Shown here piece by piece: positions 1 through 8,510 of a DNA stretch of 64,000 nucleotides (positions are counted from its first letter, which is position 1; each line of letters begins with the position of its first letter). Under the pieces are notes generated by a model, which did not search any database, was not told the origin of the DNA, and was given only the letters and a program-made list of their open reading frames with translations. The stretch is from CAUYXS01 sp965248495 (GTDB lineage Bacteria > Chloroflexota > Dehalococcoidia > Lucifugimonadales > Australimonadaceae), in NCBI GenBank assembly GCA_965248495.1, contig CBDFJL010000003.1:2578259-2642258 (forward strand). The letters are read 5' to 3'. The position numbers were made by a program, and so were the translations under genes.

Positions 1-206
1 GAGGGTGACCCAGCCGCCGAGGGCGGGCTTCTCCTCTTTGAAGAGTTGTTTCAATGGGTTTGGCCTGCGCATAAGGCACCTCGATCCGGGGTTCCGGCTG
101 CACTCTAGATCGCGTCCACGACTGCGGCAACTGCGCCGCGTTTGCGCCGGGCGGCGGGAGCGGATACCGTTCGCTTTCGGGTCGCCCGCAGCCCGAGGAG
201 GAGACC

Positions 207-692
207 ATGGGCGAGATTGAAGCCAAGCTCGAGGCGCTCGGGCTCGTGCTGCCGGAGCCTTTGCAGGCGCCTTCGGGCATGCCGCTACCGTTCACAGCGG
301 TGCGCGTGCGAGGAGATCACGCCTACGTCGCCGGGCACGGCCCGCAGAACCCTGATGGCTCGACGGGGCCGTGGTCCGGCAAGCTGGGCGATGGCATCAG
401 CGTCGAGCAGGGCTACGATGCCGCGCGGCTGGCGGCGCTGGCCATGCTGGGCAGCCTCAAGCGCGCGCTGGGCGACCTCGACCGCGTCACGGCCTGGCTC
501 AGGGTGCTTGGCATGGTGAACTGCACGGCAGACTTCAAGCAGACCCCGAACGTGATCAACGGTTTCTCCGACCTGGTCATCGAGCTGTGGGGCCGGGAGC
601 GCGGCGCGCATGCTCGGTCGGCGGTCGGCATGTCGTCGCTGCCGGTCGGCATACCGGTCGAGGTCGAGGCTGAGGTCGAGATCGACGGCTAG
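207..692 (+). CDS. RidA/YjgF-YER057c-UK114 family protein
   Basis: 161 residues, read from ATG after a strong GAGGAGGAG ribosome site 4-5 bp upstream. The family comprises small trimeric proteins, many of which deaminate reactive enamine/imine intermediates. The C-terminal motif RSAVGMSSLPVGIPVEVE (Arg near residue 137) matches the conserved Arg-x-x-V-x-x-x-x-LP-x-x-x-x-VE signature that holds the substrate carboxylate. The N-terminal 25 residues are longer than in classical RidA, which fits the YjgH/Rid-like subgroup with substrates not predictable from sequence. It stands alone; no operon partner is visible. Family call is firm, the exact activity is unknown. Confidence 0.85.
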   Translation: MGEIEAKLEALGLVLPEPLQAPSGMPLPFTAVRVRGDHAYVAGHGPQNPDGSTGPWSGKLGDGISVEQGYDAARLAALAMLGSLKRALGDLDRVTAWLRVLGMVNCTADFKQTPNVINGFSDLVIELWGRERGAHARSAVGMSSLPVGIPVEVEAEVEIDG

Positions 693-800
693 GCGCTACC
701 GGTCCGTGCAACTACTGATGACAGCGTCTGGTGGTCTGTCACGATGCGGAGTAGAGCACCAAATGAGCGTGCGCGAAGAGGAGAGGCCAGGAACGTGACG

Positions 801-932
801 ATGAAGGGCGGCAAGGGCGGAGGAGGCGGAGGGGGAAAGAGCGGGGGCAAGGGCCCATCCAACCCTAACTTCCCCAGCAGGACGGCCAACCCGTCCGGGC
901 CGGGTCGAGGGAACAACCCGCCTAAGAAGTAG
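801..932 (+). CDS. small Gly/Lys-rich basic protein (43 aa)
   Basis: A 43-residue ORF starting at the ATG preceded by an AGGA. An in-frame upstream start at 744 would add 19 Arg-rich residues. The first half is almost only Gly, Lys and Ser; the second half carries an ordered pattern SNPNFPSRTANPSGPG followed by GRGNNPPKK. That Asn-Pro-rich tail is what makes me think this is a real conserved microprotein rather than a GC-rich open frame; I recall similar short hypothetical proteins in other bacteria but cannot check. No signal peptide or membrane segment. Function unknown; a nucleic-acid-binding role from the basic charge is only a guess. Confidence 0.5.
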   Translation: MKGGKGGGGGGGKSGGKGPSNPNFPSRTANPSGPGRGNNPPKK

Positions 933-1020
933 CAAGCGGCGGGGGGACTCCGGCCTTCGTCCGGGAGGGTTATCCCGCCCTCCGGCACCGCTGCGGCCCC
1001 GGGTCAGGCCAGCGTCGGCG

Positions 1021-2361
1021 CTAGCCTCCGCCCGAGCCGGCCGCTTGAATCAGCCGTTCAGCGTTTTTGTACGCGAACTTCTCCTGCACGTCAGGGTCGA
1101 GCCGGCCGATAAACGCGCGCGCGTAGTCCGCCAACCGCCGGCTGACGGCAAGGTCCCAGCCCCACAGAACGACTCCCCCGCGGTCCGTACCCCACATGAA
1201 GCGGTCCGGGTGCGCCTCGATGGTCTCCTTCCAGAAGGCCAGGTCGTACCCCAGCATCCGCGGGTAGTCGTCGCTCTTGCTCAGGAAGCCCGCAGCGGTT
1301 TCCTCCGGGTGGAGCAGGTATTGGTCGCCGAGCAGCGCATCGATCGTGTAGTAGACGTTCGGGTACCGGTCCATCAGGAAGCCGATATGGTCCTGCGTCT
1401 GGTCTCCATGGGCGATGAACGTGATGTCCGGGTTGTCCGCGAACAGCTGGGCTAGGTTCTCCGTCTGCCCATCGTCCGGGTGCATGTACACCATCATCCC
1501 CCGCTCCTGGACGACGGGGAGAGTGGACCGCAGCGCGGCGTTGGAAAGCACGTCTGAAGGGAGTCTGCCACTGGCGTTGAAGCGCATCTCGCCAAGCCCC
1601 TTGAAGACGCCCGGATATGCGGACAGCATCTCCTCGAGCCTGGCCCCGCCCACGGTCGTCACGCCGTTGACTTCGCCGGGAGGGCTTACGAACGGCACGA
1701 ACAAACCGGGGTATCGGTCCGCGGCGATGTGCGCGATTTCGAGGGTGTTGTCCGGCTGGGACGTGAACACCGAGAAGTAGGAGAAGCCCCCAGCGGTCCC
1801 GTCCGCCTGCAGCGTGCAGGCGACGTCGTTCATGGTGATGTTGTTCCCGGCGACCGGAATCTGGTCCACGAAGGGGAACCCTTCCAGCGGCTTGTCGAAA
1901 TCGTCCCGGTCGCTGTACCCGCTTTCGGCGAACCCTTCGATCTCGCGCTCGCCGGCCTCGAATCCGAGTGGCGTGTCCGGGAGCTGAGGCATGTGCATAT
2001 GCGTATCAATGAGCTTGCCCTGGTAGTGGCCGTCGGGGTAGGTGAGGTCGGGCGACGGTGGGCATTCCGCAGTCGAGAACGCTGCGTCTACCCGGTGCTG
2101 CCACGCGCGCTTGTAGTAGGCGACGTCGGGATCGGGCGTGGGTGTTGGTGCGGGAGCTCCCCTGGACTCGGGCGCGGGGGTCGGCGCGGAAACGGCGCCA
2201 GGCTCTGGTGTGGGGGTCGGGCCTGGTCCAGCGTTGGTCGCGGGGGCGTCGGCTTCCGCGACCGCCGAGGCCGATTCAACGATCGGCTCCGCGCAGGCGG
2301 TCAGCGCCAGCGCCAACGTGGCGACCGCCGCGAGATGGAAACTGAGGGTTCGAGTATTCAT
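1021..2361 (-). CDS. amidohydrolase-family lipoprotein
   Basis: 446 residues when started at the second of two adjacent ATGs, which puts a clean lipoprotein signal at the N terminus: hydrophobic core, then lipobox LTAC with Cys at residue 23. A Pro/Thr/Ala-rich linker of about 60 residues follows, then a TIM-barrel amidohydrolase_2-type domain. Visible metal-site motifs are LIDTHMHM (HxH), VYMHPDD, FIAHGD and, near the C terminus, FMWGTDRGG with the catalytic Asp. The protein is therefore probably anchored outside the cytoplasmic membrane and hydrolyses a C-O or C-N bond of an unidentified substrate. Longer upstream starts (to 2568) add Arg/Pro-rich sequence with no signal and are unlikely. 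It diverges from msrB. Confidence 0.8.
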   Translation of the reverse strand: MNTRTLSFHLAAVATLALALTACAEPIVESASAVAEADAPATNAGPGPTPTPEPGAVSAPTPAPESRGAPAPTPTPDPDVAYYKRAWQHRVDAAFSTAECPPSPDLTYPDGHYQGKLIDTHMHMPQLPDTPLGFEAGEREIEGFAESGYSDRDDFDKPLEGFPFVDQIPVAGNNITMNDVACTLQADGTAGGFSYFSVFTSQPDNTLEIAHIAADRYPGLFVPFVSPPGEVNGVTTVGGARLEEMLSAYPGVFKGLGEMRFNASGRLPSDVLSNAALRSTLPVVQERGMMVYMHPDDGQTENLAQLFADNPDITFIAHGDQTQDHIGFLMDRYPNVYYTIDALLGDQYLLHPEETAAGFLSKSDDYPRMLGYDLAFWKETIEAHPDRFMWGTDRGGVVLWGWDLAVSRRLADYARAFIGRLDPDVQEKFAYKNAERLIQAAGSGGG

Positions 2362-2717
2362 CATCTCCAGTCTTGGGCTAAGACCGCAGGGACGGAATCG
2401 GGATTTCACCACGCTTGGGGTGGGGGTGGCCATCCAGAGACGCGTGCGAGGGGCGAGGGGATTTGGGCGTGCTAGAGCGCCCGTAGATCCGGCGAGCGTC
2501 GCGCGGCGCCAGCCTCCGCCGAGGCCGGCGGGCGAGGACCTGCGGAGCGAGGGACGCGCCGCCATCATCCAGGCCGCCGGTGCGCGGGACTGGAAGTTCT
2601 GTTACGTTGACGAGGCGCAAGGCTGAGGCCCGCTGCTCGGCAAGGGGCTGGTCCGGTGGCGCCAGGCGCCGCCCAGCCCGGCATACCCCATTGTGCGGCG
2701 CCAACCCTTGGAGGTTC
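2362..2717. other. intergenic region between divergent genes
   Basis: About 355 bp separating the leftward amidohydrolase from rightward msrB. It must hold both promoters. I see several GGCGCC-containing short palindromes around 2655-2700 but no convincing -35/-10 pair and no small ORF. Confidence 0.4.
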
Positions 2718-3107
2718 ATGATGAGCACCTCAAGCCACAACCCGCTGACTCCTGAGGAGCGCCGCGTGATCGAGGGGAAGGGCACGGAGCGGCCCTTCTC
2801 GGGCGAGTACGACGACTTCTACCAGCCCGGCGTGTACCTCTGCCGACGGTGCGACGCTGAGCTCTACTCGTCAGATGACAAGTTCGATGCGCACTGTGGT
2901 TGGCCGGCCTTCGACAGGGAGGTACCCGGAGCGGTCCGACGGCTATCCGATCCCGACGGCATGAGGATCGAGATCGAGTGCGTCAATTGCGGCGGTCACC
3001 TGGGCCACGTGTTCATGAACGAGGGCTTCACGCCAACGAATGCGCGGCACTGCGTGAACTCGCTGTCCATGAGGTTCGTTCCGAAGCCGAGCTCCTCTGG
3101 CACGTAG
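2718..3107 (+). CDS. msrB: peptide-methionine (R)-S-oxide reductase MsrB
   Basis: 129 residues. The start is set by GGAGG 5-6 bp before ATGATG at 2718; the 46 codons upstream are not MsrB-like. MsrB reduces the R-epimer of methionine sulfoxide in proteins. The two zinc-binding CxxC pairs are present (CRRC and CVNC), with the GWPAFDR substrate-binding motif, GGHLGHVF, and the catalytic Cys in RHCVNSLSMRF near the C terminus. Length equals that of single-domain cytosolic MsrB. No MsrA partner or thioredoxin gene is adjacent. The call is firm. Confidence 0.95.
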   Translation: MMSTSSHNPLTPEERRVIEGKGTERPFSGEYDDFYQPGVYLCRRCDAELYSSDDKFDAHCGWPAFDREVPGAVRRLSDPDGMRIEIECVNCGGHLGHVFMNEGFTPTNARHCVNSLSMRFVPKPSSSGT

Positions 3108-3152
3108 CCGCCCGACCGGGCGTGCGAAGCGGGGGACACCCCCCTCACCCCC

Positions 3153-3172
3153 GGCCCCGACGGGTCGGGGCC
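3153..3172 (+). terminator. GC-rich hairpin downstream of msrB
   Basis: GGCCCCGAC pairs with GTCGGGGCC (perfect 9-bp arms around GG) followed by a pyrimidine-rich CTCTCCCCC but no T-run. Probably a transcription-terminator-like or boundary stem between msrB and the amidase gene. Confidence 0.4.
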
Positions 3173-3249
3173 CTCTCCCCCTCCCAGGCCGCACCGCATT
3201 TGCAAGGCCCGCTACAGGGTCCGAGGCAAAGCCCTCATACGGAGACGCC

Positions 3250-4677
3250 ATGAACGATCTGGTAAAGATGACCGCGCGCGCGGCTGTCGATGCACTCCGA
3301 AGCCGGCGGGTGTCGCCTGACGAGATGATCGACGCTGCGTTGGAGCGCATCGCCGAAACCGACGGCGCGATCAATGCGCTGCCAACGCTCGCCGCGGAGT
3401 GCGCCCGAGCAAACGCGCGCAACTTGAAGCCACCGCAGGGTCCGGGGCGTGGATACCTGTATGGACTTCCCATCGCGGTCAAGGACCTCAAGGACGTGGC
3501 GGGCGTACGGACGACCAAGGGTTCCCGTGCCTTTGCCGACCGTATACCCGAGAGGTCCGACATCCTAGTGGAGACGGTCGAGGCGAACGGCGCCGTCGTC
3601 CTGGCCAAGTCGAACACACCGGAGTTCGGTGCCGGTGCGACCACGTTCAACGACGTGTTCGGGCGCACGCGGAACCCGTGGGATACGCGGATGACGTCAG
3701 GCGGCTCTTCCGGCGGCTCGGCCGCGGCGCTTGCCGCGGGGCAGGTGTGGCTGGGAACGGGCAGTGACCTGGGGGGTAGCCTTCGTATTCCGGCGAGCTT
3801 CTGCTCCGTGGTCGGGCTCCGCACCACTCCCGGGCGCGTGGCCGCTGGACCCAAGGACAACCCGTTCGCCACGCTATCGGTGGACGGGCCCATGGGGCGC
3901 ACGGTGGGCGACGTGGCGCTGTTCCTCGACAGCATGGCCGGTCAGCACCCGGCGGACCCGCTGAGCATGCCCGCGCCGGCGACGGCGTACGTCGATTCGG
4001 TCGACAACCCGGTGCGCCCACGCAGGGTCGCGTATACGCCGGACCTCGGCATCGCGGTGCTCGACCCGGAGGTGCGCGAGGTGGCGTCGAAGGCGGTGGG
4101 CCACTTCGAGTCCATTGGGGTGCGCGTCGACGATGCGACCATCGACTTTAGCGATGCCAACGATGTCTTTCACGTGCTGCGCGCGCACCAGTACCTTGGC
4201 GGCGTCGGGCCGTTGGTCGAGCAGTACGGCGACCTCATCAAGCCGGAGGTCATCTGGAATGTCGAGGCCGGGCGCGAGCAGAGCGTGGAGCGGGTCGCCG
4301 CGGCCGAGCGAGCCAGGGCGGCTATTTTCTATCGGACCGTCGAGTTCTTCGAGACGTACGACCTGCTGGTGTCGCCGACGGTCATCGTCCCGCCGTTCGA
4401 CGTGGAGCTGCGCTACATCACCGACGTTGCGGGCGTCCATTTCGACGACTACATCTCGTGGCTGGTGCTGTGCTCGGCCTTGGCGCTGACCGCCTGCCCC
4501 GTGATCGGCGTGCCGTGCGGGTTCACCAGCGCGGGCCTGCCGGTGGGTGTGCAGATCATGGCGCCCCGCGGACGCGAAGACCTGTTGCTGTCGGCCGCGG
4601 CACTCTTCGAGCAGGCCACGGGACTCGGCGGCGCGGTCCCCATCGACCCGCGGGCGGAGGCCGTCGCCGCGGGCTAA
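3250..4677 (+). CDS. amidase-signature family hydrolase
   Basis: 475 residues, ATG start after GGAGACGCC. This is an amidase-signature enzyme, which hydrolyses amide bonds with a Ser-cisSer-Lys triad. The triad is visible: Lys78 in PIAVKD, the cis-Ser pair in GGSSGGS (residues 151-157) and the nucleophile Ser177 in GSDLGGSLRIPASF. Length is typical of the family. No GatB or GatC neighbour, so a free-standing amidase acting on a small amide or ester is more likely than Glu-tRNA(Gln) amidation. A second paralogue lies at 50286-51707. Substrate unknown. Confidence 0.85.
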   Translation: MNDLVKMTARAAVDALRSRRVSPDEMIDAALERIAETDGAINALPTLAAECARANARNLKPPQGPGRGYLYGLPIAVKDLKDVAGVRTTKGSRAFADRIPERSDILVETVEANGAVVLAKSNTPEFGAGATTFNDVFGRTRNPWDTRMTSGGSSGGSAAALAAGQVWLGTGSDLGGSLRIPASFCSVVGLRTTPGRVAAGPKDNPFATLSVDGPMGRTVGDVALFLDSMAGQHPADPLSMPAPATAYVDSVDNPVRPRRVAYTPDLGIAVLDPEVREVASKAVGHFESIGVRVDDATIDFSDANDVFHVLRAHQYLGGVGPLVEQYGDLIKPEVIWNVEAGREQSVERVAAAERARAAIFYRTVEFFETYDLLVSPTVIVPPFDVELRYITDVAGVHFDDYISWLVLCSALALTACPVIGVPCGFTSAGLPVGVQIMAPRGREDLLLSAAALFEQATGLGGAVPIDPRAEAVAAG

Positions 4678-5066
4678 GCGCTCACCGTGGCTAGCCACAG
4701 GAGTTAGACTCGTAGCGGCGCGGGGACCGTGGGGCCACACCTGGGGGGCCGCAAAGGATGACTCGCCCTCGTCCGAATGGCGGCCGTCGCCCCCACCGTA
4801 GGGGGATGTTGGAAGCAGGGCCAGGCGCCAGAATTGGCCTGGACAGCCCGACCCGCAGGCTTGGCGGCCGTTCCGGTTAGAACCGACGTGGCGCGGACGA
4901 TGGCCAAGTCGAGCCCGCCATCGGTTCGTTGTTGGGTCGGTGAGGGACGCTTATCATCGCGGCCCCGACGCGAGACCGAAGGTGCGCCGTTCGCTCTTAA
5001 AGGGATGAGGGTTGATTTGCCACGTCCGCCGCTGTGCGGGCCTGTGGTCGAGAGGGGTGCAGACGG
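4678..5066. other. intergenic region with promoter
   Basis: About 390 bp between the amidase and ABC-transporter genes. Apart from the promoter at 4929-4957 I see no RNA gene, no credible small ORF and no mobile-element end. Confidence 0.4.
4929..4957 (+). promoter_or_regulatory. predicted promoter of the ABC exporter operon
   Basis: TTGTTG, 17-bp spacer, TATCAT: a good match to the housekeeping sigma consensus. It lies 110 bp before the ATPase start, giving a leader of about 100 nt. Confidence 0.5.
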
Positions 5067-6059
5067 ATGACGAACGGAAACACTGAGACGCTGGCGGTCG
5101 AGGCCACGGCACTTGTGCGCATCTTTGGCGGCGTGCGGGCGGTGGACGGCATCGACCTGCGGGTGCCGCCGGGCGAGATATACGGCTTCCTGGGCCCGAA
5201 CGGGGCGGGGAAGTCGACGGTCTTGCGCATGCTCACGACGCTGCTGCTGCCGACGCAGGGGCGGGCGCTGGTGGCGGGGTACGACGTGGTGCGCGACCCG
5301 ACGGCGGTTCGGCTGCGCATCGGCGCCGCCCTCCAGGAGGCCGCGCTGGACGCGAAGCAGACGGGACGCGAGCTGCTGGAGCTGCAGGCGCGGCTGTATG
5401 GGTTGCGCGGGCGCGTGGTGAAGGAGCGGGTCCGAGACCTGGCCGCGCTAATCGACATCGGTGACGCGATGGACCGCTACATCGGCACCTACTCCGGGGG
5501 CATGAAGCGGCGGCTGGACCTGGCGGCGGCTTTGGTGCACAACCCGGAGGTCCTGTTCCTGGACGAGCCGACGACAGGACTCGATCCGATCAGCAGGTCC
5601 ACGGTTTGGGAGGAGGTCCGGCGCATCAACCGTGACCTCGGCATGACCATCTTCCTGACGACGCAGTACCTGGAGGAGGCGGACCACCTCGCGGGTCGTG
5701 TCGGCATCATCAACCAGGGGAAGATCGTCGCGGAGGACACACCCGATGCACTGAAGCGCTCCATCGGCTCGGACGTGATCGTGGCGAGGATCGCCGGTGA
5801 CGCGGCGGTGGCGGCGGCGGAGTGTCAGAAGCTGCGTGGCGTGGCGGAGGCCGAGATACACGGTGACGAGCTGACGCTGAGCGTCTCGCAGGGGCCGGCG
5901 GTGATCGGGCCGGTGGCGATCGCGCTCAACGGGTGCGGGGTCGAGGTGCGTGAGCTGACGCTGCGGACGCCGACGCTGGACGACGTGTTCTTGCACTACA
6001 CCGGCCTCCGCTTCGAGGCGGAGGCCCCGACAGAAGAGGCCGAGGAGCAGAGCGCATGA
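5067..6059 (+). CDS. ABC transporter ATP-binding protein (DrrA-like)
   Basis: 330 residues from the ATG at 5067 (preceded by GAGAGGGG); an upstream GTG at 5034 is less likely. It is the nucleotide-binding subunit of a multidrug/antibiotic-type exporter: Walker A GPNGAGKS (residues 43-50), signature YSGGMKRRLDLA, Walker B with LFLDEPTTGLDP, and H-loop-type residues after FLTTQYLEEADHLA. The C-terminal ~90 residues (after VAEDTPDALK) form the small accessory domain usual in DrrA-type proteins. It overlaps its permease by 4 bp, so the two are translationally coupled. Substrate unknown. Confidence 0.9.
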   Translation: MTNGNTETLAVEATALVRIFGGVRAVDGIDLRVPPGEIYGFLGPNGAGKSTVLRMLTTLLLPTQGRALVAGYDVVRDPTAVRLRIGAALQEAALDAKQTGRELLELQARLYGLRGRVVKERVRDLAALIDIGDAMDRYIGTYSGGMKRRLDLAAALVHNPEVLFLDEPTTGLDPISRSTVWEEVRRINRDLGMTIFLTTQYLEEADHLAGRVGIINQGKIVAEDTPDALKRSIGSDVIVARIAGDAAVAAAECQKLRGVAEAEIHGDELTLSVSQGPAVIGPVAIALNGCGVEVRELTLRTPTLDDVFLHYTGLRFEAEAPTEEAEEQSA

Positions 6060-6859
6060 CGACGGCAGTATCGACTTCCCCGACCACGCTGGCGCGCAAG
6101 TCGTCCTTCGTGGGCGACGTCATCACGGTAGCGCGCCGGGCGCTGCGCTCGATCCCGCGCGACCCGGAGGCGGTCATTCCGGCTCTCATTTTCCCGGCGT
6201 TCTTCTTTGCCGTGAACATCGGTGCGTTCCAGGACCTGGTCAAAGGCGGGCCGGAGTTCGACTTCAAGGCGTTCCAGGTGCCGGTGGCTATCGTGTTCGC
6301 GGTGACGGGCATCTCCCGTGCCATGACCCTGGTGCTGGACATCCAAGGCGGCTACTTCGACCGGCTGGGCATGACGCCGGTGGCGCGGCTTGCCCTGCTG
6401 CTCGGGCTGATGGTGGCGGACTTCGCCATGGTCGTCGCGCTGACTATCCCGGTGCTCCTCCTGGGCTTCGCGGTTGGCGTGCGGTTCGAGACAGGGCTGC
6501 TCGGCGCCGTCGTGTTCGTGCTCATCGCGGGTCTCTGGGGCCTGGTCTACGCAGGCTTTCCGTATGCCATCGCGCTGAAGACGGGCAACCCGGCCGCCGT
6601 GAACCTGAGTTTCCTCATGTTCATGCCGTTCGTGTTCCTGGCGCCGGTTTTCATCCCACGCGAGGCTATGACGAGCTGGCTCGCCACGGTGGCGACCTAC
6701 AATCCGGTCACGTACCTGCTGGATGCGCTGCGCTCGCTGATCCTGGTGGGCTGGGACTGGACCGCGATCGTGCAGGGAGTCGGGGCCGTGTTGGCGGTGG
6801 GGGTGTTCAGCTTCTCGCTGGCGCTCTGGACGCTGCGGGGCAGGGTGACGCGCCGGTAG
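6056..6859 (+). CDS. ABC-2 type transporter permease (DrrB-like)
   Basis: 267 residues, ATG overlapping the ATPase stop. About six hydrophobic segments (roughly residues 37-57, 78-95, 110-135, 142-165, 177-196 and 235-258) in the ABC-2 arrangement, with the conserved region around NLSFLMFMPFVFLAPVFIP before the penultimate segment. It forms the membrane channel for the adjacent ATPase and probably exports a lipid or drug-like compound. The last 68 bp of the gene are duplicated just downstream (see the repeat at 6793-6954), leaving the gene itself intact. Confidence 0.88.
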   Translation: MTTAVSTSPTTLARKSSFVGDVITVARRALRSIPRDPEAVIPALIFPAFFFAVNIGAFQDLVKGGPEFDFKAFQVPVAIVFAVTGISRAMTLVLDIQGGYFDRLGMTPVARLALLLGLMVADFAMVVALTIPVLLLGFAVGVRFETGLLGAVVFVLIAGLWGLVYAGFPYAIALKTGNPAAVNLSFLMFMPFVFLAPVFIPREAMTSWLATVATYNPVTYLLDALRSLILVGWDWTAIVQGVGAVLAVGVFSFSLALWTLRGRVTRR

Positions 6860-6954
6860 GAACGCTGCGTGGTAGAGCGACGTGCCGGCGGTGGGGGTGT
6901 TCAGCTTCTCGTTGGCGCTCTGGACGCTGCGGTGCAGGGTGACGCGCCGGTAGG
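6793..6954 (+). repeat. 68-bp direct duplication of the permease 3' end
   Basis: 6793-6860 (end of the permease gene including its stop) recurs at 6887-6954 with 66 of 68 bases identical; the two copies start 94 bp apart. The second copy is non-coding and lies between the exporter operon and the MFS gene. It looks like a short tandem duplication or a slipped repair event. Confidence 0.9.
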
Positions 6955-7115
6955 CCATCTGGTTAGCGTGCGGGGGATGTATTCTTCGCGGGCCCCGGCC
7001 GTAGCCGTGGGCCGCCTCCACTGAGCAGCCGACTCTGAGCACACAGCCCGCAGCGCCGCAGGACTCGTCCGTTCCTCTTGGGAGGACGGGCAGGGCGATC
7101 TTCCTGTCGTACTTC

Positions 7116-8297
7116 GTGTGGAGCACGGGGACCGGAGCCCAGGGCCTGGCGCGGCCGTTGTTCGCCTTCCTGGTATCGGGCCAGGTCTTCTTCGCGCCGC
7201 TGCTGGCCTCGACCAATGCCCTGGCCCGGATGGTGGCCGGGCCCATCACCGGCTACATGAGCGACCGGACCGGTCGCAAGCCGCTGGTGATGATTGGGAC
7301 TGCGCTCCGAGCCGGGTCATCCATCGCGGAGATCTTCGTCAGCTCCTTCGTCCCGTTCGCCATCTTGGAGTTCATCGGCCAGATCGGCGTGTCCATGTGG
7401 GTGACCTCGTCGTCCATCCTCATCGCGGACGTGTCGAACCCCTCGAACCGTGGCCGGGTGGTGGCGACCCGCACGTCGGCGCAGCACCTGGGCATGATTT
7501 TGGGTCCGCTCATCGCAGGCGCGCTGGCGACCATCGACCTGCGCTACGTGTTCGCGTTCAATGGCATCACCAAGGTCATAACGCTGGTCATGGTGACGCT
7601 CCTCGTTTCGGAGACGCGGCCGGAGTCGGCGCGGGCCCGCACCCGCGCGGCGGGAGCCCGCCGAGGCATCGACCTGAGCTTCCTGCGCTCGCGAGCCTTC
7701 TTCGCGCTGGCTGTGGTGACGTTCGGCCTGAGCATGATGACCCAGGGCGTCTTCATGTCTATCTTCCCGGTGCACCTGAAGGACGTGATCGGTGTGAGCG
7801 AGGGTCAGATCGGCCTTTCGGTGACGCTGGCCGGGGCGCTGTCGCTGGCGGTGGCGCTGCCCAACGGTGTGCTTGTCGATCGTTACGGGCGCAAGAAGAC
7901 GCTCGTGCCCGGCCTGTTCCTCCTGGGGCTGGTGGGGCTGGGGCTCGCGAACATCGGGACCTTCGGCCTGTTGCTGGGGGTGGTCGCGCTCTACGGTGTG
8001 TCCGAGGGCTTGGTCATGGGTGCGTCGCAGGCATATGCCATGGACCTGGCGCCCGAGGACCGGCGCGGCGAGTTTCTGGGAGTCTGGGCGGTGTTCCAGA
8101 ATGCGGGAGCGCTGGTCGCTCCGCTGTTGATCGGCGGCATCTACGCGTGGTTCGGCCCCGGGCCGGCGTTCAGCACCGTGGCCGGTTGGCTCGCGGTCAG
8201 CGGGCTGCTCATGGCGGTCCTGGGCCCCGAGACGGGAGGGCGCAGCGTGCGGCGCCGGGCGCGTGAGGCGGGGTCGCCGGGGCCGGCCGGGCCCTGA
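7116..8297 (+). CDS. major facilitator superfamily transporter
   Basis: 393 residues from GTG 7116. MFS secondary transporter with about 12 membrane segments. The loop 2-3 motif GYMSDRTGRKP and the mirrored DRYGRKKTLVPG after segment 8 are classic MFS motif A copies. The start is uncertain: the frame is open back to a stop at 7002, and the residues just upstream of 7116 (RAIFLSYF) look like the beginning of membrane segment 1, yet no ATG, GTG or TTG occurs there (only a CTG at 7035). So the true start may be non-canonical or lost to a sequence error. Substrate not predictable; the neighbouring ABC exporter suggests an export theme. Confidence 0.82.
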   Translation: MWSTGTGAQGLARPLFAFLVSGQVFFAPLLASTNALARMVAGPITGYMSDRTGRKPLVMIGTALRAGSSIAEIFVSSFVPFAILEFIGQIGVSMWVTSSSILIADVSNPSNRGRVVATRTSAQHLGMILGPLIAGALATIDLRYVFAFNGITKVITLVMVTLLVSETRPESARARTRAAGARRGIDLSFLRSRAFFALAVVTFGLSMMTQGVFMSIFPVHLKDVIGVSEGQIGLSVTLAGALSLAVALPNGVLVDRYGRKKTLVPGLFLLGLVGLGLANIGTFGLLLGVVALYGVSEGLVMGASQAYAMDLAPEDRRGEFLGVWAVFQNAGALVAPLLIGGIYAWFGPGPAFSTVAGWLAVSGLLMAVLGPETGGRSVRRRAREAGSPGPAGP

Positions 8298-8448
8298 GCG
8301 GGCCTGCTAGCCGTGGGTAGCGAACCGCTGGGCACGAGCACGCTGAGCGGACTGACGAGATCGGCGAGAGTTCCGTCTGACGAGGGTATAGGCGACTCGT
8401 TCATCATCACCCGAGCATATCCCTCGGGGCAAATAGCAACACGCTCTG

Positions 8449-8477
8449 TTGTGCGGTGCCACGCGCGTCACTAGAAT
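8449..8477 (+). promoter_or_regulatory. predicted promoter
   Basis: TTGTGC, 17-bp spacer, TAGAAT, located 33 bp before the ATG of the gene at 8511. The same TAGAAT -10 box recurs before other genes in this window. Confidence 0.55.
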
Positions 8478-8510
8478 CGGGCGCGGCCTGAGACCGCAAG
8501 CGAGTGCCGC

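Noticed and set aside
2138..2626. Plus-strand frame opposite the amidohydrolase signal region
   Set aside because: GC-rich antisense frame with Gly/Ala low complexity; the minus-strand gene has a clear signal and motifs.
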